A stretch of 64,000 nt of DNA. Origin: Spodoptera frugiperda (lineage: Eukaryota; Arthropoda; Insecta; Lepidoptera; Noctuidae). Positions 53,569-64,000 of the stretch are shown here, piece by piece. The stretch spans positions 10,832,199-10,896,198 of the forward strand of contig NC_064237.1 of NCBI RefSeq assembly GCF_023101765.2, read 5' to 3'. The translations under genes and the position numbers were made by a program. The number at the start of each line of letters is the position of its first letter. Position 1 is the stretch's first letter. The notes below the pieces were generated by a model, which was not told where the DNA came from, did no database searches, and saw only the letters and a list, made by a program, of their open reading frames with translations.

Positions 53569-54205
53569 CTTGTTAAAGCTTTTTTGCAATGCAATTGCAA
53601 TGTTCTAGGGACAACAAAGCGATAAAAGTGGAATTAAAAAGTCGAGCGACATGGAATAAACTCAAATCATCCTCCCAGTATAAGTTGATCTCTTTTTATA
53701 TGAGAACTCTATACTACCGGGAGGTCATATAAAATAGTTTTTTGTGACACTCACACCTTTACGTAGGTACTCATGCGTGAAACTCAACTCTGTGTGATCT
53801 GTACAAACATTGCAGCACTGAATATTGCATTTTTTTTGTTTGTTCATTGATCTCTGCTATAAAAAGGTGTCACAAGAGAGAGAATGCTTTCACTGTCAAA
53901 TTTTCCTAGGATCCAATAACAATGCACTTTTCAGGGAATATAATATTATTCTATTTGCGAGAATAATAGGTCAGTGACATTTGGATTATTGAAATCAGTT
54001 GCTCCTCTAAGTTGTTTCCTTTTCATATAATCATGTTTAATTTGAGCTTTAACCACGGTTGTATATTGAACAGATGTATATAATAGTTTTGTATATGTTT
54101 TTTTTTTCATTTCGTGGATCATTTCTTGTCTTCTGCGGACCACCGGTTGGAAACTGCTGCTTTAAGGTATGTTCTTAATTAATTGAATAATCTTATGACA
54201 ATTAA

Positions 54206-54506
54206 AAAAAGTACACTCGTTGGCCGAGTGGTTGGAAGTGCAACTGCTGGACAGGGGATCTCGGTTTCGATTCCCGGTCGGGCGAAGTATTAATGTGTTT
54301 TTTTCGATTTTTCGAAAATTTCTTGGTAGTAGCACGGAGTCTGGAATTGTGTCCAGTATATGGCAATAGGCTCACCACCTATTATTATAATTATGGGACT
54401 TACAACATAAATTGTGAAATGTATGTACATTGACATTATGTGCCATAATGTGCACCTCTGCCTACCCCTTGGGGGACTAAAAGCGTGACGTTATATAAAA
54501 AGTACA
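54206..54506 (+). mobile_element. Family B SINE with 10 bp target duplication
   Basis: The element at 54216-54496 starts CTCGTTGGCCGAGTGGTTGG (clear A-box) and holds the B-box region TCGGTTTCGATTCCCGGTCG, CGAAAATTTCTTGGTAGTAG, CCAGTATATGGCAATAGGCT, TGTGCACCTCTGCCTACCCC and AGCGTGACGTTATAT. AAAAAGTACA at 54206-54215 and 54497-54506 are identical target copies. A good A-box and near-perfect B-box make it a candidate for pol III transcription. Confidence 0.85.
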
Positions 54507-55007
54507 AAAACATAGAACTATTTGTGATAAGCTGTACTTAATTATGTTACCTACGGAGTACTTTGTAAACAAGTCTGACTCTCAATTGTAATTAACTGGT
54601 TTTCCATTACGTACAGAATACTATTACACAGTTACACTAACGAACACCGATAAAGGTACTCTCATTGATACAAAATGGCGATACATCGAACAGTGGTAGT
54701 GTGCGGAATCAATTAAGCCCACTAATTATAAAGTAGTCAGAGGCTGTCCATCAAAGGGATCAACGTTGAAGCCTGAACAATTGTACTAAAAGCATTAATC
54801 CATCAGATATTATAACTACTACGTATGCGTATTCATCGAATATTCATTTAATACATCGACACACTTCAAAGGATAGCTTCAAAGGATATTAGCATTTATA
54901 ATGAATTGGTTTCAGAATGGAAAATGATTGTAAGTCGGTAATAGTGCTTAGTGATTTTGATTATTGTGAAATAGTACTGACAGGCGGGAAACTTCTAGTA
55001 ACGCCTA

Positions 55008-55135
55008 GCTTTTTGGGGATAAAATATTAGGGAGTGTGGGAGTTTTTACTTTTACTAAAACCGCCCTTAGCACCTGTAACGGGCACCGAGTCCTCTAAGT
55101 AGACCTGTTCCGAAGCCCCCACTATGCAACGCCTG
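55008..55135. repeat. Interspersed repeat, family E
   Basis: TTTTTGGGGATAAAATATTA, GGGAGTGTGGGAGTTTTTAC and TTTTACTAAAACCGCCCTTA, then ACGGGCACCGAGTCCTC, parallel 20948-21075. AAGCCCCCACTATGCAACGC extends the copy. Confidence 0.5.
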
Positions 55136-55174
55136 TTATGGCACATACCCAAACATTATCAAGTTAGGAGTATT

Positions 55175-55892
55175 TCGACACCAGCAATTTATACTACGCT
55201 AACTCAAAAAAACGTACTTTACAGTAGAGGCGTTTAAAGGGAAAAACGTGATAACTTTTACATTAATTAAGATACTTTTTTGAAATTTGGTATGCTTAAT
55301 ATTTAATTTATTCATTGAAATATCTCATATTTATATTTCCTTAATTATTTCTATTTTTTGATTTAGCGCAAGTTAGCCGTATATAAACGTAATTCATCAA
55401 AAAAATGTTACATCTTATACACGTCTAACTAATGTTAGCGTAGTGTAGTACGGGAGGTCGTAGTGCATGATCAATCATCTGATACATATTTCAATATTTT
55501 TATAAAGAACATGTACTTACTTACAAAAAGAATAGTCAGTCACACATAAGTATTTACTATGTAAAAGTCGCTAAGTAGTTCATTTTACAAACGAACAAGT
55601 ATACACACGAACGCGCTAAAGTACGCTAACTATGAGTTAGTGCAGTGTTGCACGAACTTTGACCAAAGTGATCCCCGCGCACACTCCGCTAATAATAGTT
55701 GGCGTAATATAAATCGAGTGATTTCAAAAAGTACCTTTACTTAGCGTTTTATAAGATTTGTAACTTTCTTATTTTTGCATATTTCTTCTCAATTTTTTTA
55801 TGACGTATGTAAAAACACATTTTAAGCAACTTGGCATAAAAAAACGTTTTTACCAAATTTCGAGTTAGCGTAGTATAAATTGCTGGTGTCGA
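55175..55892. mobile_element. 718 bp DNA element with perfect 31 bp inverted ends
   Basis: The left end 55175-55205 and right end 55862-55892 are exact reverse complements (TCGACACCAGCAATTTATAC then TACGCTAACTC). The core motif GTTAGCG/CGCTAAC and near variants recur inside (about 55372, 55435, 55620, 55735), as subterminal transposase-binding repeats might. There is no ORF of note. GGAGTA occurs two to three bases outside each end (55167-55172, 55896-55901), a possible eroded target duplication. The perfect ends suggest recent mobility; the superfamily is not recognised. Confidence 0.8.
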
Positions 55893-56733
55893 TTTGGAGT
55901 ACATCCCCTAGGTACTATTGTATGATAAGAAAGGTATGGTCTTAATCAAATTGGCGCTCAGGCAATCACAATTGAAATACAGAATATCTAATAATAAATT
56001 GTTGAATGACTATTGTATAAATAAAGCGTATTTTAACGAACAAAGACTTTCAGATTTATTGAAATGTTTGAATACTTACTTAGTTGCCTAAATAAATTGA
56101 GATCTATAAATAACTAACCGAATTCTTCGTAATGGAGTACTTAGCATTAATTTCGAGTTTTGTCTGTCCTTTTTAAACAATAAATTAACGGATCCAGTCC
56201 CTTTTATTTTCCTTATGCGAAATTAAATTTTGGACTTCAATTTGGTCGGATTTCGTTGAAATTCGAGTTGGTCTATCAATTATAAAATTTTAGACCGATA
56301 ATATTAACTTGAAAGCCGTTAGCTTTGGACACGGTGGTTTCGATAACCGTTTTCCTTATAGGAAAGAAAGTTAAATGAGTTCCACGAAGTAACGTAACAG
56401 AATTAAAATACAAATGCCTGTTTTGTACCTTTCTAAAATTATAAGAAACCCCCTAAGCTAAGGTGGTACATAATAACTTTTAGATTTCCCCAACCTGTAA
56501 GTGACACCTAACAGTACAGGAAAGGCGTGAGTTTAGGTGTTGCCTCAGGGTAAGTAACTCTTATTTAACAAATAGATTAGGCATGCTGTAAGCGGCCATA
56601 AATCTACAAAATATAAAATTAGTAGGTAAGTATTTAAGTGTGTAAGTTCTTGGTACTAAAATTCTATGCGATGCGCAAAGGAGAGAGAAAGGGGAAGAGG
56701 AGGAAACATTAGTCGATTTTGATGTTTGGGTCT
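55893..56733. other. Unassigned AT-rich DNA
   Basis: No repeat, RNA gene or coding signal recognised. Confidence 0.4.
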
Positions 56734-56867
56734 TCAGTAATTGGCATTTAACCCCCTTCCTGGCGTCCGATCGATCTGATATTTGGTACACAATCCTAAT
56801 CTCGATGACCATTCAATATAAGTCAATTAAAACCGTTCAACATTAAAAAGTTATATTTGTAAGTATT
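56734..56867 (+). repeat. Interspersed repeat, family P, copy 2
   Basis: CAGTAATTGGCATTTAACCC, CCTGGCGTCCGATCGATCTG, ATATTTGGTACACAATCCTA, TCGATGACCATTCAATATAA and AGTATTACTT match 49985-50117 at roughly four of five positions. The antisense 83-codon ORF at 56561-56812 starts in this repeat's complement and is not a gene. Confidence 0.6.
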
Positions 56868-56984
56868 ACTTATTTAATATTCCTGTGGTCGATGGATCAG
56901 TAACATAAGTTTGGCAACGCCTTAAATTTTGAAACGATAACTATTCAAGATCTCTTAATTAGAAATCAACACTATCATTTTGTT

Positions 56985-57215
56985 AGTGGGTGGACGTCCT
57001 ACGCTGCGCTTGCCAGTACCTAGGCGGTTTCCACTCAAAAACCTTTCTACCCCAGAGCCGTCGGTTCTTCAGGGAGTCCCTGGATGCAGGTCAGCTGACC
57101 TGCAAAGTCGTCGGTTGGAAGCTTCCAACCGACCTATCTGGAAGTCATTGGAGAAGGCCTATGTTCTGCAGTGGAAGTGTTACATACTGATATTATGATG
57201 ATGATGATTATTATG
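56985..57215 (+). mobile_element. RTE-like LINE 3' end with twin palindromes
   Basis: The segment opens GTGGGTGGACGTCCTACGCT and ends GGAGAAGGCCTATGTTCTGC, AGTGGAAG, then GATGATGATGATTAT. In one frame it closes LEKAYVLQWK with a stop nearby, the usual end of RTE-type polyproteins, followed by the typical GATGAT tail. Two exact palindromes lie within: 18 bp at 57086-57103 (GCAGGTCAGCTGACCTGC) and 24 bp at 57110-57133. The reading frame is broken upstream. Confidence 0.6.
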
Positions 57216-57219
57216 TTAG

Positions 57220-57528
57220 TGTACCAGAATTACTCACCCACGAATTCTATCGTTAGGTTAGAGACGATAGCCACACAGGTAATTCTAATTTAGAATGACC
57301 AATGAGGCAATTAATATTAAATCCAATTAGTAACTGCATTAATTAATGGCTAATAATGTCATACCTACACACTAACCAATACATAATTAACTTTGAATTA
57401 CTGAGTAACTACTGGACTTTGTGTTATGGACTATGTATCTACTTATATTTAATGTTTAAATTAACTGTTTGTAAATATTATGTTGTATATGAATTTAGTA
57501 ATGTCATAAATATCACTTTTATTGTATA
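57220..57528. other. Unassigned AT-rich DNA
   Basis: Nothing recognised between the LINE end and the family A copy. Confidence 0.4.
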
Positions 57529-57831
57529 AGCCAGTAAAGAGCAGACGGATCACCTGATGTTAAGCGATCGCTGCCGTTCATGTACACACAAAACACTAGA
57601 AGCGTTACAAATGCGTTTCTGGCCTTTTGGGGGTTAAGAATTTAAGAATTGTTTGGGGAATCGGCATTGGGAAGCTTAGGAAGGAGGGAAGTTAGGCCTC
57701 CGGTACTATCTACCTCACTCACACAACGAAAAACAACGGGATCGTTGTTTCACGTCAGGTTTCTGTGGGGCCGTGTTATCACTCCGATCGAGCCGACTCA
57801 TTCGTGCAGAAGCATGGCTCTATCACATTCA
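57529..57831 (-). mobile_element. SINE-like repeat, family A, near full length, minus strand
   Basis: On the plus strand the copy reads in reverse: AGCCAGTAAAGAGCAGACGG, ATCACCTGATGTTAAGCGAT, GGCCTTTTGGGGGTTAAGAA, AGGCCTCCGGTACTATCTAC, CTCACTCACACAACG, TTCACGTCAGGTTTCTGTGG and GCATGGCTCTATCACATTC. The only near-complete A copy on this strand. The 92-codon ORF reading through it is accidental. Confidence 0.8.
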
Positions 57832-57834
57832 ATA

Positions 57835-60800
57835 GCACAAGTTTGTATCAGAGTCAGAATTAGGATTTTGCTTCACTTGATTACAATATTCTTTTTCAAT
57901 ATTAATAATGTAACAGATACTATATAAAATACATGACAACATATATTATTCCTTTGGAATATCAGGCGTGATGGTAAGTTATAATATTATTAATGCTGAT
58001 AGGTACTCCAAGAATTTCCATTTGGTTGCACTACGGAGAAGTAAGCGCTATTCATAGTTAGGACGAAATATAATTATTTTGGTTCGTAGAATCCTTTTCA
58101 AAAACCTTTTTGATTGGCCAATCAAATTCGCCGAAGAGAGGTCGCTGTCACCGAAACATTAGAGATTCCGGCTGGAATAAATCGACTTTGAAACTGGTTC
58201 AATCTGGTATAAACTGGCTACCACACCAGGTTTGCTGTTACTAAGAAATGTATTTTAATGCACAATGTTCGGCCCACGATTTTAATGATTCCGATCGCAA
58301 TGACTAATATTTCTGGAATATGTTGTCATCCCACGCATCTTTGTATCTGGTATTTTTATTTCGAAATGTATTCGTACGTGGGATTAGTTTTGGTAGAAGT
58401 TTATTTTTAAAATACTAGTGAACCAGTCATACATACTTGTGAAACCTTGTTATTTGTTGAGAACGTAGATTTTTTTAAAAGTTTTGTTTACTTTGTTCAT
58501 TTTTCTGAGAACTGAGAACTATAAAAAGCACCCAAATATTTTGCTATCTTCAGGAGAACAATTTTGAAAAGAATTCTAGAAACTATTAAAGCTAAATAAA
58601 CAGATATGCGACAAATTGAATTCATCGACTATGAAAATCGAGCAAATGCCTACAGACTGATAACTATTAATAAATAATAGAATATTACGATCATGCTCAC
58701 AATTCATATCCTTTGGTCATCGATCGTGACAGCAGACATGACATAATACTATGTTCCTATTAATAATTCAACACGACCTATCGTCTGTCGTTCGTCGGCG
58801 TCATCATAAAACGTAGGGCAGTTAATATCAACACTGTTGTTGTTGTTATTTTATAAAAACCTCTTTCGATATTAGAATAAATAAATAAACATTCTGTGGT
58901 AAATTGAATGAATCGTTTTTTAAAAATAAATATGGCCGACAAAATTGGCGCGTAAAATTGACAGTAGAACAAGATGGCCGAAATCATAGAGAATTTTCAT
59001 TTTTTTAAAAAAGGTTTACGTTCAATACATTTTACTTTAAATATAAACTAAATAAGTTCCGTTAACTGTAAATTATGTTTAACGTGAAAGGTAACTACGC
59101 AAACTACGGCAATAATTATACACGCAGTAGATAGGTATGCTAACCGCTTGTAGAGGATTACTGTGAAGTACTAATGGATTGGCGGTCGCCGCAGAGAGAA
59201 AGCTTTTACCAACAGCTTATTATAGCTACAGGTGAAGTAAAGGTATTATCGATGAGGTAAGAGGGTGGTTTCGTAAATGGAAACCATTGTTTCTATGAAA
59301 TATTTTAATCCCACCACGCAATATAAATAGAAATCACAGTAATAGGTACTAATGTTTGTTACATGACAGTGACTGAAGTTTGGGCCTCCTTTACATAAGA
59401 GGGATTCCATAATCTTAGGCGGATCGCGAATTAAAATTAAGTGCTCTAGATTTGTTAGAGAATATTGAATCCATTAGTACGATACCTGCGGAAAGTGTAA
59501 GGGTAAACTGCCTTATTCACTCTACACATATTAACACTATTAATGGATACGAATTTACAACATGTTTCAGATTCGAACATCACACGAGACTTGAGTTAAA
59601 TATGTAACAGGTAGGTACCCTTTTACATAATGTACATGTTAAGGTGAACAGGTCCCACCACCGAGAACTTTGCTTTTACGCGTTGGTAAGTAGGTATACG
59701 GTATTGAAATGAAAATATTTATGCATGAGATACATATGCTTTTATTGAACCATATTACCATACATTATAATGGAAATAATTAATGTACGCAATCATCATT
59801 AGCATTATTTCTAGTACCTACCTACTTATGTATGTAGTAAGTAGTTAGAAATAACACTAGGTAGTTTTCATGACCGAAGCTAACCTTTGTGCCTAGCTGT
59901 TGCTAGCCTACCTAGCTGTTGATATAAACGTTGATATATTCTATTATGATATGGTATGAATACCAATATTTCAGAGATATGTGGATGTGAGTTAACCTTT
60001 TACGCTAAAAATATTGAACTGATTTGGATAAATAGGCTACTTTTTACACGGGTAACGCGGATAAAACCGCTAGATTAAGAAGTAAAAAACAGTCCTAAAC
60101 TCTCATTTTTAATTTTTAATCAGTTCATCCGTCATCATGGCACTTGCAACAGTGACTAAATATCGTAAACTCATAGACATAAATAAACGTGGTAAATATC
60201 CCGTCATAAGTTCTAATGTTAGTTTAATTTGTAATTTAGATAAAAAGTCGTTAATGTGCAATAATTGAATGGAGGCAGTGCAGCGTAGTCTCCAGTCTAA
60301 AGGATTGATAATTTGATAACTATCAACTCATTGGTGTGTAAACTTTTAACAGCTACAGTTAGTGCACTAATAGGACTATCTGCGTCAGTGGCGCCATGCC
60401 ACCTGGAGGGTTAATTAAGCGGATTCTTTTTTTAATTTTTTAGTTTTCTGATTCTCAACGTGTTGGTAAATACAATTTTTTTATAAATATCACAGAGTAA
60501 GAGGTAGGCCTCGTACATTACTACATTAGTACACAAACATTAGTTTAATAAGGACGTAAGTATTTAACTGAAATGATCATGACGTGAAACATCTGTTATT
60601 TACGAAAAAATATTAAATCCTTCTTGAAGACTCGTTATTAAGAAGAATTTAAATCAAAACAAGAAGTTTCAGGAACCGCTGAGAATTTAAATACCAATGT
60701 GTCACGTATAAATACGAGCGTCATCAAAATTACGACTGAAAAACATCATCGGAATGCAAAGCAAAAACGTAATACCTTTAAGTATGGAAATAACATTAAT

Positions 60801-62134
60801 ACACTACAAAATTCCGTTCCGATTAACCAGAAACAATATTATACCGGCCGCTATTGGTTCAAAGAAATGTGAATAATCGAACGCAGCTGAACTTGTTTTT
60901 TTTTCTTTTACTTCGAAATTCAAACTTACGACATAGCAAGACAGATAATAATAATGACAATTAAAAACATTCCCGCCTTTTTATCGACTTACTTTTTTTT
61001 AATAATTGTTTTCCGACGTTTTCGTATGAGGTTTTTATAAAATTAATTTGAATTTAATTGCGTTTACTTGGAACGATATCACGGTTGAAGTTTTATTAAG
61101 AAACGTATAATGTTCGTTTGAGAAATAAGTGCTTGTGTTGTGTATTTACTCACGTTTCGTTTCTTGTGGTTGTCTTCCAACCATGTGAAGAATGTTATTG
61201 GATATTAAGAACTTGCTATTTTTTCTATGTGGGATTAGTTCTAGGAATTTAGTCAGGTATAGCGTGGTATTTTGATGAAAAAATGTTTATTAGGTTCGCA
61301 TTCCTTAGATTTATTTTTAAACAAAGTACTAAGTAGGTTGGTATGTGAATACATAATATGTAAGTAGATTTAGGTAGGTAAAATTACAGCTAGAGTGAAT
61401 ATAATCTTAAATTAATCTCATCGCAACATCTAACGCAAACACAAACTCAGTGTAATAACTTAAGTCAGTAATAATCCCGACTATTTAATGTTATAAATTA
61501 GAAAAGGAGTTTACTTTATACATATCTACGCTACTACCTACATCTCTACACTTTGGAGTACCTACGTAGGTTTAAGAAATTCAGGTAAGCAAAATCGCGG
61601 GATAAGCTAGTAAGCTATATGAACAGTATGAACCCACGCCACTATGTAAGTACTTTTAATAAATTACTTAATATTATTCACACATAAAATAGTACAGCAA
61701 AATTAATTTTAAACAAGCGAAAACCAAGCTTAATGAGGTCTTTATAATTTTGTTCTCAGACCAAATTCCTATTATATTAAAATTCCAAAGTTAATATGAT
61801 ATTAAAATGTAGGTAAAGCTTTGGTAAACGTAATTTTGTTCAAGCCAATATTAAATTACAGCTGAAAAACAGGCTCTCTTAGGAAAATATGTTTTGAGAC
61901 ACGTTGATGGGATTTAGTAAAAACTTTCGAATGATAAAACAGGCAAATGGTCTCGTTTTCGATAACTGAGTTTGACAGTCTCTTTCTTCCTCCCCAGTAC
62001 CAGGGATTTAAAGACGAATTTCCACCTTGGGGTAAAAAAAAAAACGCAAGGTATTTGACATGAACTCAATCATACCACTGATAAAAAGTTGCTTGTAAAA
62101 ATGATAATCTTATTACTTATATTTTTTATTTATT
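57835..62134. other. Largest unassigned stretch, 4.3 kb
   Basis: This AT-rich DNA is the longest part of the window without a recognised repeat. A weak retroelement tail-like phrase (GAACTGATTTGGATAAATAG, ACGCGGATAAAACCGC) is at 60018-60072. At 58930-58990 TATGGCCGAC, TTGGCGCG and AAGATGGCCG occur close together, and an ATG with good context at 58975 opens only a 25-codon frame. AAGATGGC and TTGGCGCG resemble YY1/Pho-type and E2F-type sites. No exon can be supported. Confidence 0.45.
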
Positions 62135-62255
62135 TATATGTGCTTTATTGTACACATTTAGGTAAGTAGCCTAGGTTACATACATTTTAAGTAATTTGCG
62201 TACAATGGGCGGTCTTATCACACAATAGTGATTTCTTCCCAAAGTTGATCTTTTG
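62135..62255 (-). mobile_element. LINE-type 3' end fragment, minus strand
   Basis: Minus-strand GGGAAGAAATCACTATTGTG, TGATAAGACCGCCCATTGTA, then GTACAATAAAGCACATATAA with an AT-rich tail. The AATAAA signal and the GATAAGACCGCC phrase recall a common lepidopteran non-LTR retrotransposon end. Only the terminal 120 bases are seen. Confidence 0.45.
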
Positions 62256-62259
62256 GGTG

Positions 62260-63079
62260 GAATATTGTTTTTCATAAAAATTATACAACTGTGTTGAAAT
62301 GAACCAAAACCTTTTGTTTAAATTCGACCTTAGTCACACTTACGACTAACAAGTCCGCTCGCTATAGATAAACACAAACAAAATTACAAATTTTATTAAT
62401 GAAAAGATTAATAACGAGAAATGGGGTTTGAAAAATTCATTAAAACTTAAAGTAAATAAACCTTTCATTTCGATAACATCAATGTAAACATCTGCATACA
62501 AATATTTCCAGCTATAATTTAATGAGAGTTATTTTAAAATTCGCGTTAAAGCCTCTATTAATATGACATAATGGCGGATCAAATTAATTCAACTTTCCTA
62601 CATCAATTCTGTTGAAGATGATCCAACAACGAATTCGCGGTATGAATTATAATATCATTCGAGACGAGAACACTGGAAACAAGACCGTAAATTGTGAAGT
62701 TAGAGTTGAAAATCATATGTGGTGTAAAAAGTTGATTCAATGTATAATTGGAATGTATTTTATACCTACCTGGGTCGGATCTAGGTAATTCTAACTAGTC
62801 ATTGGTAAGGCGTGTGTCATGTCAGACTGTCTGTCTACAAAAAGATTGAATACGTGATCTAGACAAATAATGTCTGCGGTATATAACGTGATAATTGCCG
62901 ACATCTGACACATTTCTAAGAACTGAGAGACCGTAATTTATTTCTAGTTATTTCTTAAACCAATAACGTCATCCTTTATAAGTGTTTAATGATGCCGTGT
63001 GTAATTTTGAATGTCTTAGAGTATATTATAGAACCTTATATTAAAGGTTGACATAAAAACGGTTGAGGATAAGGGGGCT
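62260..63079. other. Unassigned AT-rich DNA
   Basis: An ATGGCGGATCAAATTAATTC start at 62571 opens a 14-codon frame only. No repeat recognised. Confidence 0.4.
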
Positions 63080-63180
63080 GTTCCACCAGAGATGCGCTAT
63101 GCTACGTTGCTGTGGATGCGTTTGGCTGCCATCAATCATATTCAATGGTACACATAGCTTAGCATATCGACGCTGGAAAG
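63080..63180. mobile_element. Family K foldback element
   Basis: GTTCCACCAGAGATGCGCTA, TGCTACGTTGCTGTGGATGC, CAATCATATTCAATGGTACA, CATAGCTTAGCATATCGACG and CTGGAAAG are in family order. The ends CCACCAG and CTGG, with GCTATGC and GCATA, are inverted over about 20 bases with gaps. The copies at 25103 and 27567 are its relatives. Confidence 0.55.
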
Positions 63181-63244
63181 GCAAAATGTATTAAGCGCCA
63201 CTTTGGTCGAATATGAGTTGTATAATTATGCTACCAATTACCGG

Positions 63245-63335
63245 AGACTACTACCAGCAAAAGGCAACCAACGCACTTGTAACTCCTCTCTTGGTGCATT
63301 TGTTTATGGACAGCGCTGCTTGGCTATTCTGTAGA
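63245..63335 (+). repeat. Possible family A scrap
   Basis: AAAAGGCAACCAACGCACTT, GTAACTCCTCTCTTGGTGC and TTATGGACAGCGCTGCTTGGC resemble the distal part of family A (AAAAGGCCGGCAACGCACTT) but are strongly diverged. Confidence 0.3.
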
Positions 63336-63891
63336 TATATTGAGCGCCGAACGCGACGTGATCCGTTAGCCCCATAAAATATGATGAGTAAAAAATGTAG
63401 GTAGGTGGATAGCACTCTTTACAAAGGCCTTCTCAAAAAGTTTGGTAGACGTTAAGCTTTATGAAAAGTTCGATCCTTTGTGCTACAACTTAAGCTACCT
63501 GGCTACGCTTAAACTTTCCTCGGCACTTGAAATCTTAAAGCCGTCTTTTCTTTGAAGTTACGAAGGATAGACATAAGCTCTGAGGATTTCCTGAAGATAC
63601 ATAAGAAAATTATTATTAACTTTAGATACTTACTTTAATAAGATTCTGAGTTGGGTAAGGTCTTAATTGGGTGTTAAATTTTAAAGAGGTATTAATAAAT
63701 CGTAGTTAGTTGTGATCTATTTTGTCCGGCTTTGTCTCTTATAGGATAGAAGATTAGGAGTAAACGAGGAGATGGATCTCCCGAGCCACGCACGCTAGGC
63801 AGGCGGGTTGGAGATCGCACTTGAAAAGATGCAGGTTCATCAGAGAGCGATGCTACCATCTCTTACTATGGGAAATCCCTTTAGTAAGCTC

Positions 63892-64000
63892 TTACGGAGC
63901 TGCGGATTACCTAGCGGATTTACCGGGACTCCGGTCCGAAAAGTAGGAGTGTGAACAGGGTGGTTTTTAGTCAGTAAGAGTCTGACACTCCCTCTCACGT
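63892..64000 (+). mobile_element. LINE 3' tail (family C), cut by the window end
   Basis: ACGGAGCTGCGGATTACCTA, GCGGATTTACCGGGACTCCG, GTGTGAACAGGGTGGTTTTT, AGTCAGTAAGAGTCTGACAC and TCCCTCTCACGT. The last 40-50 bases of the tail and any target duplication lie beyond the window. Confidence 0.75.

Noticed and set aside
62571..62615. ATGGCGGATCAAATTAATTC as a gene start
   Set aside because: The frame closes after 14 codons and no donor site or downstream coding sequence was found.
1..64000. CRISPR arrays, bacterial operons, telomeric TTAGG arrays or rRNA genes
   Set aside because: None was seen. The DNA is eukaryotic, with no regularly spaced direct repeats or TTAGG tandem arrays.

Overview
The window looks like a gene-free, repeat-rich stretch of a moth genome: Lepidoptera, most likely a noctuid-type moth. 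It is AT-rich and full of short interspersed elements, 3' tails of non-LTR retrotransposons and foldback DNA elements of kinds I associate with noctuid genomes. Repeat families are lettered here for convenience (A, B, C and so on). They are assigned by eye from copies inside the window plus general recollection; no database was searched.

Only one host gene is convincing: a tRNA-Asp(GUC) at 47455-47526. No exon of a cellular protein can be supported. The best weak candidate is a short first-exon-like ORF at 34093-34190, next to a cluster of palindromic factor-site-like motifs. The only recognisable protein sequence is the broken C-terminus of an R1-clade LINE reverse-transcriptase polyprotein (35522-35969). 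The window is therefore probably intergenic, or part of a very large intron.

Retroelements. Family A is a SINE-like repeat that starts TAAGTGTGGGAGAGCC. Family B is a tRNA-derived SINE of about 285 bp with a B-box GTTCGATTCC. Family D is a second tRNA-derived SINE with a B-box GGGTTCGATTCCCGC. Family C comprises at least 16 copies of a 150-260 bp tail that match the 3' UTR of the truncated R1-type LINE at 35521-36263; several have target-site duplications of 10-15 bp. Families H, I, J, P, Q, R and S and three LINE tails (32590, 56985, 62135) are older retroelement fragments.

DNA-type elements. Foldback elements or MITEs with visible inverted ends: G (5477, 9403, 12774, 19611, 31725), F (6404, 43431, 51987, 52634), L (3164, 25038, 30020), K (25103, 27567, 63080), two PIF/Harbinger-like ones (13411, 19424), and single-copy elements at 7868, 41288, 45030 and 55175. 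The most striking structure is a near-perfect inverted repeat with arms of about 141 bp at 37289-37630, attached to a 560 bp noncoding element body.

Layout: 1-15 kb mixed SINEs, LINE tails and foldbacks; 15-35 kb sparser repeats with long unassigned AT-rich DNA; 35-38.7 kb the densest cluster (LINE, opposed LINE tails, giant hairpin); 39-57.8 kb repeats interspersed with the tRNA; 57.8-62.1 kb the largest stretch with nothing recognised; 62.1-64 kb a few fragments and a LINE tail cut by the window end. Gaps over about 300 bases with no entry of their own (for example 2421-3163, 3327-3982, 4257-4782, 6739-7316, 14886-15423, 17416-18033, 19693-20264, 23151-23444, 36279-37054, 38191-38483, 38674-39399, 50118-50405, 50621-51213, 53569-54205, 54507-55007) were read and hold nothing I can name.
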